A stretch of DNA of 64,000 nt, taken from assembly GCA_965153355.1 (NCBI GenBank), contig OZ231126.1, positions 4,588,001 to 4,652,000 on the forward strand, given 5' to 3'. The position numbers were made by a program, and so were the translations under genes. Under the pieces are notes generated by a model that searched no databases, had not been told where the DNA came from, and worked only from the letters and a program-made list of their open reading frames with translations. The DNA is from Flaccisagitta enflata. Lineage: Eukaryota; Chaetognatha; Sagittoidea; Aphragmophora. Shown one piece after another: positions 1 to 12,202 of the stretch. The stretch's first letter is position 1. The number at the start of each line of letters is the position of its first letter.

Positions 1-313
1 AAGGACCATATCCTTGTACGTACCTTTGTTTTTGTTATTGGGCCAATGACCATATCTTTGTACATACCTTTGTTAAGTATTGTTGTTAGGCTAATGACCA
101 TATCCTTGTCCATACCTTTGTCTTCTTTTCGTGACTCGCGAATGGTTTTGATTGTTTTGAAGGGAAAAAAGAAGAGCAACGGAAGAGAAAGAAATCGTAA
201 CAAAATCCGACCAAAGATGGCGTAACGAGAGACCAGCTTCTCCATCTCTGAAATACAAACAACATGATGGAGTTAACAACGACAATAGTAACAACAACAA
301 CAACAACTACATC

Positions 314-345
<32 letters not shown>

Positions 346-347
346 CC

Positions 348-406
<59 letters not shown>

Positions 407-681
407 AACAACAACAAGATGGCGTAACGAGAAACCAGCTTCTCCATCTCTGAAATACAAACAACATGATGGAGTTAACAACGACAATAGGAACAACAAC
501 AACAACAACCACAACCACAACCACAACCACAACCACAACCACAACAACAACAACAACAATAACAATAACAATAACAATAACAATAACAACAACAACAACA
601 ACAACAAGATGGCGTAACGAGAAACCAGCTTCTCCATCTCTGAAATACAAACAAGATGATGGACTTAACAACGACAATAGG

Positions 682-742
<61 letters not shown>

Positions 743-801
743 GCAACAACAACAACAACAACAACAACAACAGCAACAACAACAACAACAACAACAACAG
801 C

Positions 802-842
<41 letters not shown>

Positions 843-866
843 CCATAGAGGAGTCCAACTGATGAG
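1..866. repeat. Composite tandem repeat: ~70-bp unit plus (AAC)n
   Basis: A unit of about 70 bp (from 'gatggcgtaacgaga' through 'ggagttaacaacgacaata') recurs at about 217, 418 and 608. Each copy is followed by a long AAC tract whose interruptions differ (CCACAA, AATAAC or CAGCAA variants). Units and tracts alternate, so this is a higher-order array of roughly 190-bp period and not a plain microsatellite. Long Thr-, Asn-, Leu- or Val-only frames here are artefacts of the repeat. Confidence 0.9.
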
Positions 867-984
867 TTAAATACACATAAAAGAGGATTTTGTCAAAACC
901 GTTTCCTTCGCCTTTAATTCTCCCTTAATCCCTTAAATTGTCCGGTCAATGACCGTCTTTGCACCATGCTCGGTCTGCAGCATT

Positions 985-1132
985 ATTTGATTGTTGCACT
1001 GCTGCAATGTTGCACTGCTGCACTGTCGCACTGCTGCACTGTTGCACTGCTGCACTGTCGCACTGCTGCACTGTTGCGCTGCTGCACTGTCGCACTGCTG
1101 CACTGTTGCGCTGCTGCATTGTTGCAATAATG
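985..1132. repeat. Minisatellite, GCACTGCT/GCACTGTY units
   Basis: Repeats of about 8 bp, gcactgct alternating with gcactgtt or gcactgtc, form about nine 16-17-bp dimers. Both strands read open but the translations are pure repeat. Bases 1140-1440 beyond it hold two degenerate copies of an ACC-rich 'cacctaaaacatcat' segment and no gene. Confidence 0.85.
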
Positions 1133-1439
1133 TTTCAGACTAGGCGATAACTGTCTATATTTGCACCCATGGAGTAATGGCACACCGAGCATCAAAACCA
1201 CCCCCGACGCAGAAATAACACCGACTAACCACCCTACCCACCTAAAACATCATATGCACCGAGCATCATTACCACCCCCGACACTGATAAACCACCAACC
1301 AACCACCCTCAAACCAACCTACCCACCTAAAACATCATGTGCCATGGCCGGGTTGTCTCTAAGATGAATGCAATTGTTGTCCTATAAACAATGTGTTGGT
1401 GTATTTAATCAATTGATTGATGGATCAAAAAAGCATTAA

Positions 1440-2000
1440 AATGAAAAGATTTTGGTCATTTTTTACCATTTTGGGTGTCTTGGACACTCTGAGTAGGCCT
1501 ATCAGGGGTCCTCAGCCTTCACATTCATTCTCACTAAGTTCTGCTGTGCCTGATAAAGGTAACTGAATAGATAATTAGGCATTGAATTATCAAATGGGAC
1601 TAAAAATTGTAAAAAATATTAAGATTTTGGTCATTTTTGCCTATTTTGTGACTTTTCGGACCCCTCAGATGGGACCCACAGGGGCCCCTAACCTTTCCTT
1701 TTGTTTTCCTACACCAGATGATAGTATCTTGATATAAAATTTCCCTCTTTAATGACATTTGAGATGAACCCTCAACAAAAAACCTAATTTTTTGGCCGTT
1801 TTCACCTATTTTGGCCATTTGGTGGCCCTATACGGATCCCTAGAGGGCCCCCTAGGGGCCCCTGCCTGCGAGTTCTCCTTATTTCATATTCTACTACTAA
1901 TTGGCCTTCAATCAAGACCAGCCCCAAGGTTTTTTACCAATCTGTTAAGAAAAAGTGAAGAATACAAGGTGAATAGTCAAAAATTTGGCCTTTTTTCAAT
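1440..2000. repeat. Degenerate ~175-bp tandem repeat
   Basis: Three diverged copies start near 1440, 1612 and 1785. Each has a 'ttttggtcatttt' or 'ttggccattt' start, then a 'gggacc/ggggcccct' block, then a T-rich tail. No coding frame is convincing. This is the only structure seen between the minisatellite and the inverted repeat at 2191. Confidence 0.6.
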
Positions 2001-2190
2001 GTTGCCACACACCCCTTAAAGGGGGCTTCACTAAAATCGCTCCTGGGAAGGTAGAATTGGGAAATAAGGCTCAAACTTTTTTTTATCTCAAAGTAGACAT
2101 AAAAAGTAAAACTTTTCACCGATGCCATTCGTTCTAGGACGAAAAAAAAGTTTTATTGTCCCATCTACTAAGTAGTTAACCCTAACAGGG

Positions 2191-2850
2191 TGTCCAATAG
2201 CTTGTACCGAAATGACAATAAACAATAAAATCAGAACTCCACAAGTAGTTCTTATTGTGGGGCTGTCTTGGGCTTCCACTGACATCACTTTTGGTCTGAA
2301 AAAATTGCATCTTGCTGTCCGCGCCTTACCTTGAATTTTCCTTCAGCCTATAGGAAACCAAAAATTTAAAAGTGCTTAAATCTCTGTTTTGACTGCAGAT
2401 TTGAAATCTGCAAAAAAAACTGTTTATTGAAAGTCCTTTCCTTTTTTTAATATTCCAACTAGAAGGTGCTCAAAATAAGTGTCAAAGTTTGCAAAACTTA
2501 CCTCTCTCTTTAATTTATATGTAAAATCGCCAAACTTACCTTTTTTCATATCTTTAAGATGAATTTTGACTATGATCCCGAAGGAATATTGAAAAAAGGA
2601 GAGCACTTTTAATTAACAGTTTTTTCTGCAGACTTCAAATCTGCAGTCAAAACAGAGATTTAAGCACTTTGAAATTTTTGGTTTCCCATAGGCTTAAGGA
2701 AAATTCAAGGTAAGGTGCGGACAGCAAGATGCAAATTTCTCAGACCAAAATTGATGCCATTAAAAGCCCAAGACAGCCCCACAACAAGAACTACTTGTAG
2801 AATTCTGATTTTATTGCCTTTAGTCATTTAGGTACAAGCTAGTGTCCAAT
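2191..2850. repeat. Long inverted repeat (foldback), ~250-bp arms
   Basis: The left arm (about 2191-2450) reappears as reverse complement at about 2590-2850. Examples are 'tgtccaatagcttgtacc' against 'ggtacaagctagtgtcca', and 'gactgcagatttgaaat' against its complement near 2632. The arms differ at scattered positions, so it is an old foldback or MITE-like element or a hairpin locus. No ORF lies inside. Confidence 0.85.
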
Positions 2851-2859
2851 AAATTTGGC

Positions 2860-3580
2860 AAAATCTTAAAGATAGCACCTAAAAGCTATTCCCAACTGAT
2901 AGTTTTTATCCAAATAATGGTCAACCATAATGGTGTGTTAATTTTAAATACTCATCATCCAACAGGCAGCAAGAATCCATGAGAATACGTCCGTACAAGG
3001 CAGGAAAGGTCCATTTGAAGTTGTCACGTCAACATTAGCTTTGATGAACAAAAGACAACTGATCATTTATTTCAAGTTATTCTAGCTGAATCTTTCCAAT
3101 GCCTTGAGCCGATTTTGAGTAAAAAGGATTGTCCTGCTTCAATGATGTATACCGACCTATTTATTGACCACATTTGGGTGCTTAACTTGATGTCAAAGAG
3201 GTCTAGTAAGTAGCTATTCTTTGCCATATATCTCATATATCTGTAATGGATAACGACGGCAAGCGAATAGTATGGGATGTTAGGGATCATGACCTTTACA
3301 TAATCCATATGTGATACCTGCCCTTAAGTTACTTGACTATGACGACGACTTCAACAACGATGATAACGACGACGACGATAAAGACGACGACGACTTCAAC
3401 GACAATGATAACCGTTAATTCCGAGCATCGTCATGCGCGCGAGAAACCCTGACTCTCTACCATTGTAGAAGTGTCATCGCTTCTTCTGCTGAATTGCATA
3501 AGGTCACAAAGGTCCGACAAAGCAAGATGTAGAGTAAAAAAGGCCGGATACACAGGCCAAGACGGTGCGCCGAGCGTTAT
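2860..3580. other. No gene seen
   Basis: Mixed AT-rich sequence with a short GAC-rich patch at about 3345-3400. Frames are short and lack family motifs or convincing splice-bounded exons. Confidence 0.5.
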
Positions 3581-3584
3581 TAAT

Positions 3585-3975
3585 TCATAGCTATCCCTAG
3601 CTCCATCGGACCTATCCCTAGCTCTATCAGACCATTCCTAGCTCTATCAGACCTATCCCGCCGGGCGTTATTAATCCATAGCTATCCCTAGCTCCATCAG
3701 ACCTATCCTTAGCTTTATCAGACCATTCCTAGCTCTATAAGACCTATCCCGAGCTCTATCAGGCCTCTCCCGAGCTCTATCAGACCTTTCCCAAGCTCTA
3801 TCAGACCTTTCCCGAGCTCTATCAGACCTTTCCCGAGCTCTATCAGACCTATCGCCAGCTCTATCAGACCTATCCCCAGCTTTATCAGACCTATCTCCAG
3901 CTCTTTCAGACCTATCCTAAGACCTATCCGACCTATCACCAGACTTATCCGACCTTTCCCCAGCTCTATAAGACC
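3585..3975. repeat. Minisatellite, ~20-21-bp unit
   Basis: About 18 imperfect units of 'agctctatcagacctatccc' occur, with a 'cgttattaatycatagctat' segment duplicated at the left edge. The array is followed at about 4070-4155 and 4195-4310 by two copies of a short module 'tcgagcgtgaccgac' + GGAC/GACC tetranucleotides + 'agagcctcttatagag' + 'gcgcayctaaaaa', a variant of the palindrome-ended repeat family described elsewhere. Confidence 0.85.
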
Positions 3976-4490
3976 TAACCGAACTGATTATATTAATGAA
4001 TGAAATGACGAGTATCATTTATGATGAACAAAATGAGTTTTCTATTGATTTCAAACATTTTTAGCGATTTTTCATTCGAGCGTGACCGACGGATGGATGG
4101 ACGGACGGACGGTCGGACGGACAGAGCCTCTTATAGAGATGCTATGGCGCATCTAAAAATCATCCTATCATATTTCTGAATCATTTCCAGTGGTTTTGGC
4201 CTCTTTTCAAGATTTTCAACTCGAGCGTGACCGACCGACCGACCAACCAACCGACCAACCGACCGACAGACAGAGCCTCTTATAGAGGTGCTATGGCGCA
4301 CCTAAAAAAGGTAATTGGGGAAAGAACCAATTAAAAAATCCTTAAGATCACAGAGAACCTTGATATGTCAGAATCGGTATCAATGGTGCCATCATCAAAG
4401 AAACAAGAAATGACCACGAAGATCGAATTATTCTACACAGGTTTTGAGTGCCTCACAATCATCGGAATAGTCATCGACTTCGGAATATCG

Positions 4491-4945
4491 TAGGAGAAGA
4501 AGAAGAAAAAGAAAAAGAAAAAGAAAAAGAAAAAGAAAAAGAAAAAGAAAAAGAAAAAGAAAAAGAAAAAGAAAAAGAAAAAGATGAAGGAAAAGAAGAT
4601 GAAGAAGAAGAAGATGAAGGAAAAGAAGATAAAGAAAAAGAAGATGAAGAAAAAGAAGATGAAGAAAAAGAAGATGAAGAAAAAGAAGATGAAGAAAAAG
4701 AAGATGAAGAAATAGAAGATGAAGAAAAAGAAGATGAAGGAAAAGAAGATGAAGGAATAGAAGATGAAGAAAAAGAAGATGAAGAAAAAGAAGATGAAGA
4801 AAAAGAAGATGAAGAAAAAGAAGATGAAGAAAAAGAAGATGAAGATGAAGAAGATGAAGATGAAGAAGATGAAGATGAAGAAGAAGATGAAGATGAAGAT
4901 GAAGAAGAAGAAGAAGAAGAAGAAGAAAAAGAAGAAGAGCTGGTG
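4491..4945. repeat. Purine-only GAAAAA/GAAGAT repeat
   Basis: Some 450 bp are almost entirely purine on the plus strand: (gaaaaa)n, then the dodecamer 'gaagatgaagaa', then GAA runs. All three plus frames are open (EKEKEK, DEEKE, MKKKK), which shows the repeat and not a gene. Such homopurine tracts can form triplex DNA. Confidence 0.9.
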
Positions 4946-4949
4946 CTGT

Positions 4950-6085
4950 TGTTCCGCTTCCTTGTGGAGCCAACAGGGTAAGCTTTTGCGGCAAACAGGA
5001 CAAAAAGGCCTGTTGAAACAAGTCCATGTGTTTTTTTTTTACTGCAATTAGATAATCTAAATGTTACTGTTAGGGAATTTCGCTAAAATGCATTAAGCAG
5101 ACATTTTCAGTCGCAGCTACTTTTAGGTCATGGACTAGCAACTCTATAAGAGGCTTTGTCGGTGCGTCAGTCCATCCAGCTGCGTGGGTCCCTAGGTCCA
5201 GGATGATTGATATGACAAGTGTGAATGCGCACAGTCATCCGTTACTGGTATTGGCCATGAATCTGGCCTTGATTCAAAATGTAAGCATTTTCCGCTGTAC
5301 TGTCCCTACCCACCTGTCAGCTTCTGGGGGTTTGAGAACATGAAAATTTTCCATGATTTGAAGGTATAAAAGTAATGACAAGCAAATATGAGAAAATCGA
5401 GGCCGAGGGGTATGTAATAGAGTACCGACGACGATGATGAAGAGGATGTGTAAAGCATAAAGTCTAACATCGAGGGATGAAAGGAAGAGGAGGCGGGTGA
5501 GTTCTTAATCGATGACGATGAAGAAATTCAGATAGAAAATCGATGATGGTTGACGATGATCTAGGCATTAACATCAGATATTTTAACATAGCTTTTTCCA
5601 ATGATGTGTATTTTTTTGAATATGTTTATTGTTTGAATATGTTTATTGTTTAAGTATAGCTGTGTCAAAATTCGGAATTTGTCATACAATTACCCACGCA
5701 TGTCAAGTCTCATTTCAAAAGGCAATCAGACAAGAAGAGGTCAGTATATTATAAGGATATTACAGCCCACCCTTTAGCTCCTGCCATTATTACCCTGCAT
5801 TACTACCTTTAGTGAACATCAAGTGACAAGGCTAAGTAGGCCAATAAGGTGCGACATGTGGATCGTTGCACAAATGCGTTACCCGATCGACAGACCTACC
5901 ATCGACCGACCAACCGATGGTCACAGCCAGTCAAAGAGGTGCTTTGTCGCACCCAAAAACTTACCTAGTGCATTTCCTTTTTTCACAATCTTTTGATTCT
6001 TTTTCTCCATTTCTCCGTTTTTTTTAATTTTTTTTCAGGATATCAATTTGGGAAATTGTGGTATGAATTTCTCATTTGGTCCGTC
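4950..6085. other. No gene; repeat-family fragments
   Basis: About 5135-5290 and 5860-5960 contain diverged pieces of the dispersed 'ctataagaggctttgtc' / 'ttggtcgg' family. The rest is AT-rich, with a short CGATGA-rich patch near 5425-5560. I see no exon. Confidence 0.5.
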
Positions 6086-6086
6086 G

Positions 6087-6890
<804 letters not shown>

Positions 6891-7169
6891 CTCACCTTCA
6901 GGACCGACGTTGAAAGAATGAAAGTGTTTTGATTCTCCCCATTTTAGAGGGATTAGGAAAATGAGGAGGAGGAGGACGAATCCCAGAATCACCATCAAAG
7001 CTCGTTTCTTCTCCACGTGGTGGCTAAGAGGAGGAGGAGGAGGAGGAGGAGGAAGATGAAGAAGAAGAGGGAGTGGTGTAAGAGGAAGCAAAAGGTCGCC
7101 CAAGGGCAATATGTGGTCAGCGATACCCGTTGCCCAGGTTTGCGTGGTTTTAAATTGGAATGAGAGGAA

Positions 7170-7570
7170 GCAGGGCAGTGGCCCTGAAGGAAACTAAGTC
7201 CTGTAGAACACAGAGGGACTTTGGTTCTTCCATTTGTTTGTCCATTCGTCCACCCGTCTGTCCCCCCCCCCCCGGCCCTCTCAGGCCTGTACTCTATCCT
7301 CTTAGACCTGAAATCTAACCTCTCAGCCCTTGAAACTTAGAGGGTAGTTTTAAGGCCTGAGTGGCCAGATTTCAGGCAGATAGATTCAAGACCTGAGAGG
7401 GCAGATTTCAGGCCTGAGAGGGCAGATTTCAGGCCTGAGAGGGCCTGGGGGGGACAAACTAACAAACTGATGAACGCACGAATGAAAGTCCCCCTGTGTT
7501 CTACAGGACTTTGTCCCTTTTGGGGCCGTTGCCCAAAAAGAGGGGAAAAGGACAGGGCACCATCCATCCA
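7170..7570. mobile_element. Short inverted-end element with internal 21-bp repeat
   Basis: 'agtcctgtagaacacag' at about 7197 is matched by 'tgtgttctacaggactt' at about 7496. Flanks resemble 'gggcagtggcccc..' and '..ggggccgttgccc'. Between them lies a 21-bp minisatellite 'ggcctgagagggcagattt'. Related ends occur near 11570-11620, 30820-30865 and 33735-33775, so this is a dispersed non-autonomous family whose core is a variable array. Confidence 0.6.
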
Positions 7571-7574
7571 AATT

Positions 7575-8149
7575 ACCGCCAGGCGGTTTTTAGTATTACT
7601 CTGAATTTTCCGCTTGAATTTGCTCAGGATGGACTTCCTGAACTAGGATCCAGCTTCAAAGAAATCTTTCTTGTAGCGCTTTTTGAAAAAAATCCAAAAT
7701 TGATAATTTTTCATTCTATATTGCACCCAGATTCTAGAGGGTTGTTTGAAAACCTTTTTAGATAGCATATTTGAATTCCTGATGAAATTTCCTTCCGTTT
7801 GATAGGTTTAAAAAGGGATCAAATTTTCAATTTTATAGCCACCGTTACATTTTGTAACGGTGGCTTAGAAATCAAAAATTTTATTTCTTTTCAAAAATAT
7901 ATAGTGCGACCTATCAAATGAAAGGAAATTTTATCAGGAATTCAGATATGCTATCTAAAAAGATCTTCTAACGACCCTAAATATTCTGACCTCAAAATAA
8001 GAGAAAAAACAATCAATTTTGGATTTTTTTTCAAAAGGCGCCACAAGAAAGATTTTTTTGAAGCTGGATTCTTGTTCAGGAGGTCCATATTGAGTGTAAA
8101 CAAGCGGAAAATCCAGAGTAATACTGAAAACCACCTGGCGGTAGTTTGA
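7575..8149. repeat. Long inverted repeat centred on a GC palindrome
   Basis: Arms of about 260 bp converge on the near-perfect palindrome around 7838-7864 ('gccaccgttac' ... 'gtaacggtggc'). Outer ends 'accgccaggcggttttta' and 'aaaaccacctggcggt' are complementary, and the whole segment folds as one hairpin. It contains no ORF. Confidence 0.88.
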
Positions 8150-8540
8150 ACGGATGGTGAGGGGGATGGGATGTTAGGGAGGAGATTGAGGAGATGCTGA
8201 AGAGGAAGAGAAGGAAGGAAAAGAAAGAGAATTGAAGATGGAGTGGTATAGAAGAGATAGTGGAGATACTGGGGAGAAAGAAGTGGTGCAGCAAAGGGAC
8301 AGAAAGGAGAGCAAGAGGAATGGGTTGGGAGATGCTGAGGTGAAAGAGGGAGAGAAGTTGGTACAGCAAACGGAAGGAAGAAGATACTGAGGAGGAAAAG
8401 AGGGCAAGGAAGGTGTTTGGGGTAGGGCAGATGGAAAAGAGGGTAGTAGTGGAAAAAACAAGGCCAACACTTATAAGTCGCGTGCAGGACAAAAATAACT
8501 GAACTGACCTGACTCCTTATTCTATCTTTTTATCGAAAAT
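8150..8540. other. Purine-rich spacer, no gene
   Basis: The plus strand is A/G-rich (GGAAGAGAAGG types). Minus-strand Ser/Phe/Leu/Pro frames follow from composition. No domain or splice evidence was seen. Confidence 0.5.
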
Positions 8541-8544
8541 CAGA

Positions 8545-9145
8545 CTTAAACCAGACCCAAACCAGACTCAAACCAGACTAAAACCAGACTCAAACCAGAC
8601 TCAAACCAGAATTAAACCAGACCTAAACCAGACCAAAACCAGATGTAAACCAGACCAAAACCAGACATAAACCAGACATAAACCAGACATAAACCAGACA
8701 TAAACCAGACATAAACCAGACTTAAACCAGACTCAAACCAGACATGAACCAGACTCAAACCAGACTCAAACCAGACTCAAACCAGACCCAAACCAGCAGA
8801 CTTAAACCAGCATACTTAAACCAGCATACTTAAACCAGCATACTTCAACCAGCAGACTCAAACCAGCAGACTCAAACCAGCAGACTCAAACCAGCAGACT
8901 CAAACCAGCAGACTCAAACCAGCAGACTTAAACCAGAAGACTTAGACCAGCAGACCTAAACCAGCAGACTTAAACCAGCAGACTTAAACCAGCAGACTTA
9001 AACCAGCAGACTTAAACCAGCAGACTTAAACCAGCCAACTTAAACCAGCCAACTTAAACCAGCCAACTTAAACCAGCAGACTTGACCAGCAGACTTAAAC
9101 CAGGAGACCTTAATCTGCCAACTTGAAACCAGCAGACTTGACATG
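8545..9145. repeat. Minisatellite AAACCAGACTY / AAACCAGCAGACTT
   Basis: About 600 bp consist of an 11-bp unit (aaaccagactc) that changes midway to a 14-bp unit (aaaccagcagactt). It ends in variants with 'aaaccagccaactt'. The abrupt unit-length change suggests two expansion episodes. Confidence 0.9.
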
Positions 9146-9149
9146 ACAT

Positions 9150-9925
9150 ATATGACAAAAACATACCAAAAAACATAAATGACCATAACATACCAAAAAA
9201 CATAAATGACCAAAAAATAAAAAAACAAAAAAAATTAAAAAAAAAAAAAACCCAAAAAAAAAAAAAAAAAAAACAAAAAACAAAAAAAAAAAACAAAAAA
9301 AAAAAAAAAAAAAAAAAAAACAAAAAAACCAAAAACCAAAAAAAGAAAACAAAAACCAAAAAACCATGTTAAATGACCAAAAATGACCTGAAATGTTCCA
9401 AAATGACTTAAAATGACTTAAAACTATTTTTGATGCCCAAAAATGACACAAATGGTTTAAATGTACAAAGTGACATGAATGATCAAAAATGACCAAAAAT
9501 GACTAAAAGCAACTAAAAATAACTAGACGCAACCAAAAATGACCAAAAACAACAAAAAAATGACTCAAAATGACTCCAGACGACCAAAATTGACCAAAAA
9601 CGACGCAAAAAAGCAAAGTGTTACTAAAAACTACAAAAGCCAAAAAATAACTTAGAGTGACTTAGAATGACTTAGAATGACTTGTAATGACTTAGAATGA
9701 CTTGTAATGACTTAGAATGACTTAGAATAACTTAGAATGACTAAGAATGACTTAAAATGACTTATAATAATATAAAATGACAAAAATGACAAAAAATGAC
9801 AAAATGACTTAAGTGACTAAAATTAACTGAAAATGACTGGAAATGACTTAGAATGACTTAAAATGACTTAAAATGATGTAAAATACCCTAAAATGACGTA
9901 AAACGACAAAAAAAAGCAAAGTGTT
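9150..9925. repeat. Degenerate ~10-bp AAAATGACTT repeat with poly-A core
   Basis: 'tgacaaaa', 'aaaatgactt' and 'gaatgacttа'-like decamers repeat loosely around a 120-bp A-rich core at about 9215-9365. The right edge (9925-9990) joins a GGACCGACC block and an 'agagtcgcgtgcacgccact' end of the palindrome-ended family, so the array may be the internal part of one such element. Confidence 0.7.
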
Positions 9926-10059
9926 ACGGACGGACCGACCGACGGACCGACAGAGCGGGTTATAGAGTCGCGTGCACGCCACTAAAAACATAAGCAAGAA
10001 GCAAATTAGCGCTTGTTACTGATGATAAAATTGTCGCTGATGCAGATAATGATATATTG

Positions 10060-10495
10060 ATGCCTAATCATTTATTCTGCAGATGATGAATCATGTCACT
10101 GATGATATATTTCTTGACACTGATTCTGCAGATGATTATGCTATGTTATTGATGGTATATTACCTGGAGTTGATTCTGCAGATCTTGCTGTCACTGATGA
10201 TGTCTTACCTGACATTGATTCTGCAGATGATGATGCCATGTCACTGATGATGTATAACCTGCCATTGATTCTGCAGATGATGATGTATTACCTGCCATTG
10301 ATTCTGCAGATGATGATGTATTACCTGACATTGATTCTGCAGATGATGATGCTGTCACTGATTATATGTCACCTGACATTGATTCTGCAGATGATGATGC
10401 CATGTCACTGATGATGTATTACCTGAAATTGATTCTGCAGAAGATGATGTATTACCTGACATTGATTCTGCAGATGATGATGTACTGCTCCACTC
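10060..10495. repeat. Minisatellite with CATTGATTCTGCAGATGATG unit
   Basis: About ten imperfect units occur, built on 'attgattctgcagatgat' joined by 'gatgtattacctgac' or 'tgccatgtcactgatgat'. It runs into the 3' end of the terminal exon of the minus-strand mucin-like gene (10452-10694). On the minus strand each unit contains CTGCAG followed by AATC, the same string used at that exon's acceptor. Confidence 0.88.
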
Positions 10496-12157
10496 CGAGC
10501 GTGACGTAAAACCAAAGGAAGAGAAGAAAAAGGTATTCAGCGATGGAAGAAACAGCGAAGGCCACGATGGAAGTGGCAGAGGCCGAGGAGGTGGAAGAGG
10601 AGGAGGAAGAGGAGGAGGAGGAGGAGGAGGAGGAGGAGGAGGAGGAGGAGGAGTTGGTGGTAATACTTGCAGTTTTGACACTACACATCGGATTCTGCAG
10701 CAAAAAAAAATGTATATGTTATACAGTACGATGGGAGAAATAAGGGCAGTGCAAAGAGGGCCCCCTACATTCGCTCTGTTTGAAGGAAGAACCTTAAGCT
10801 TTGTTTTTTTAGGTGCGACAAAGCAACTCTATAACTGGCTGTGTCCGTTGGTTGGTCGGTCTGTTGGTCTGTCGGGTAACGCATTCGTTCGACGATCCAC
10901 ACGTCGCACCCTATTGGCCTACTTGGCCTTGTTTGATAGCTGCTGGTCCAAAGTATTGTGTGAACATAATTAAAGGCGGAATTCTTTTACAGCCGATATA
11001 GGAAATAAAAAAACGCACTGAAGGGACGCTGAATTTGCAACCATTACAGGTAAAATTCCGTCAGTGGTGGGTCCGTTAGTGATGGGTCCGTTAGAGCGGG
11101 GTTCAATTGTATCTTAGTTTTAGTTTCTTTAGTGATTTCCCTACCTGTTGATCATCCATAACTGCGACTGTGACAAAGAGTGCAACTGCGGACACGATGA
11201 ATGCGGAAGCGGAAATGGTGACGGCCTTCAAGTAGATCGGAGTGGAAGCAAACAGCGCGTCCATCTTCTTCAAGATCCTCCAGAAGAAGCCGTTGGAGAG
11301 AAGCATCAACACGGTCGTCAGAAGCAGCAACAAACTCGACGCCGCTGTTTCTGTGATAGTCGACGCGACCACGACTGGCAGTTGATGGGGGATATGTAAC
11401 GGAGGGGGGGGGGATCAACATGATTTGACAGGATGGAACAGGACTGAGGATGATTGAACAAGTGACAAGTGATAACTTATCACTGATAAGCGGCACATAA
11501 ATCTCATTCCTATTCTGGTGGTGCTCTCCGGACGGACGGACGGACAGACGGACAGATAGAAATCTATCCCTGTGTTCTACAGGACATGCAGGACAACGCG
11601 TCCCTGGGGTCGCTGCCCAAAAAGGAATGCATATCTGAAAATTTGTGATCAAATCCTTAGTGAGGAATCCTGTTTACCAGAGACTGTTGTTGCAAATGGT
11701 GTCAATGTTGTCACTTCTGAGGCTGGTGCTGCTGTGGTAGCTGCTGTGGATACTGCTGCTGTGGTCGCTGCTGTGGTCGATGCTGTGGTTGATGTCTTTG
11801 TTGATGTCTCCGTCTCATCACTTGCTGTGGTCGTTTTTTCAGCTTCTGAGGTTGGATTTGCCGATGACGAGGTGACTTTTGTTTCAAGCGTTGTACTTGA
11901 TGCTGTTGTTGCTGTTGCTGTTGCTATTGTTGTTGCTGTTGCAACTGTTGCTGTTGTATTTGTTTGCTCCGTTGTTGAATTCCCTTTGTTCTTCTGTGCC
12001 TGCTTTTCTATTTCCTCCTTTTTCTTTTCATTCTCTTCTTTCTTTTCATCTCCTCTTCCGGAGCTTCCTCGAGGCTGAGCTGTTGCTGTTGCTGCTGTTT
12101 GTGCTGTTGTTGCTGTTGTCTCCGCCACCTCTGTCGTCGTCGCCTTCGTCGTCGCCT

Positions 12158-12202
<45 letters not shown>

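Noticed and set aside
86-876. Poly-Leu, poly-Thr, poly-Asn and poly-Val frames
   Set aside because: All six readings of an AAC array; no unique coding sequence.
4428-5051. Plus-strand Lys/Glu frame and minus-strand Leu/His frame
   Set aside because: Produced by the purine-only GAAAAA/GAAGAT repeat; both strands and several frames are equally open.
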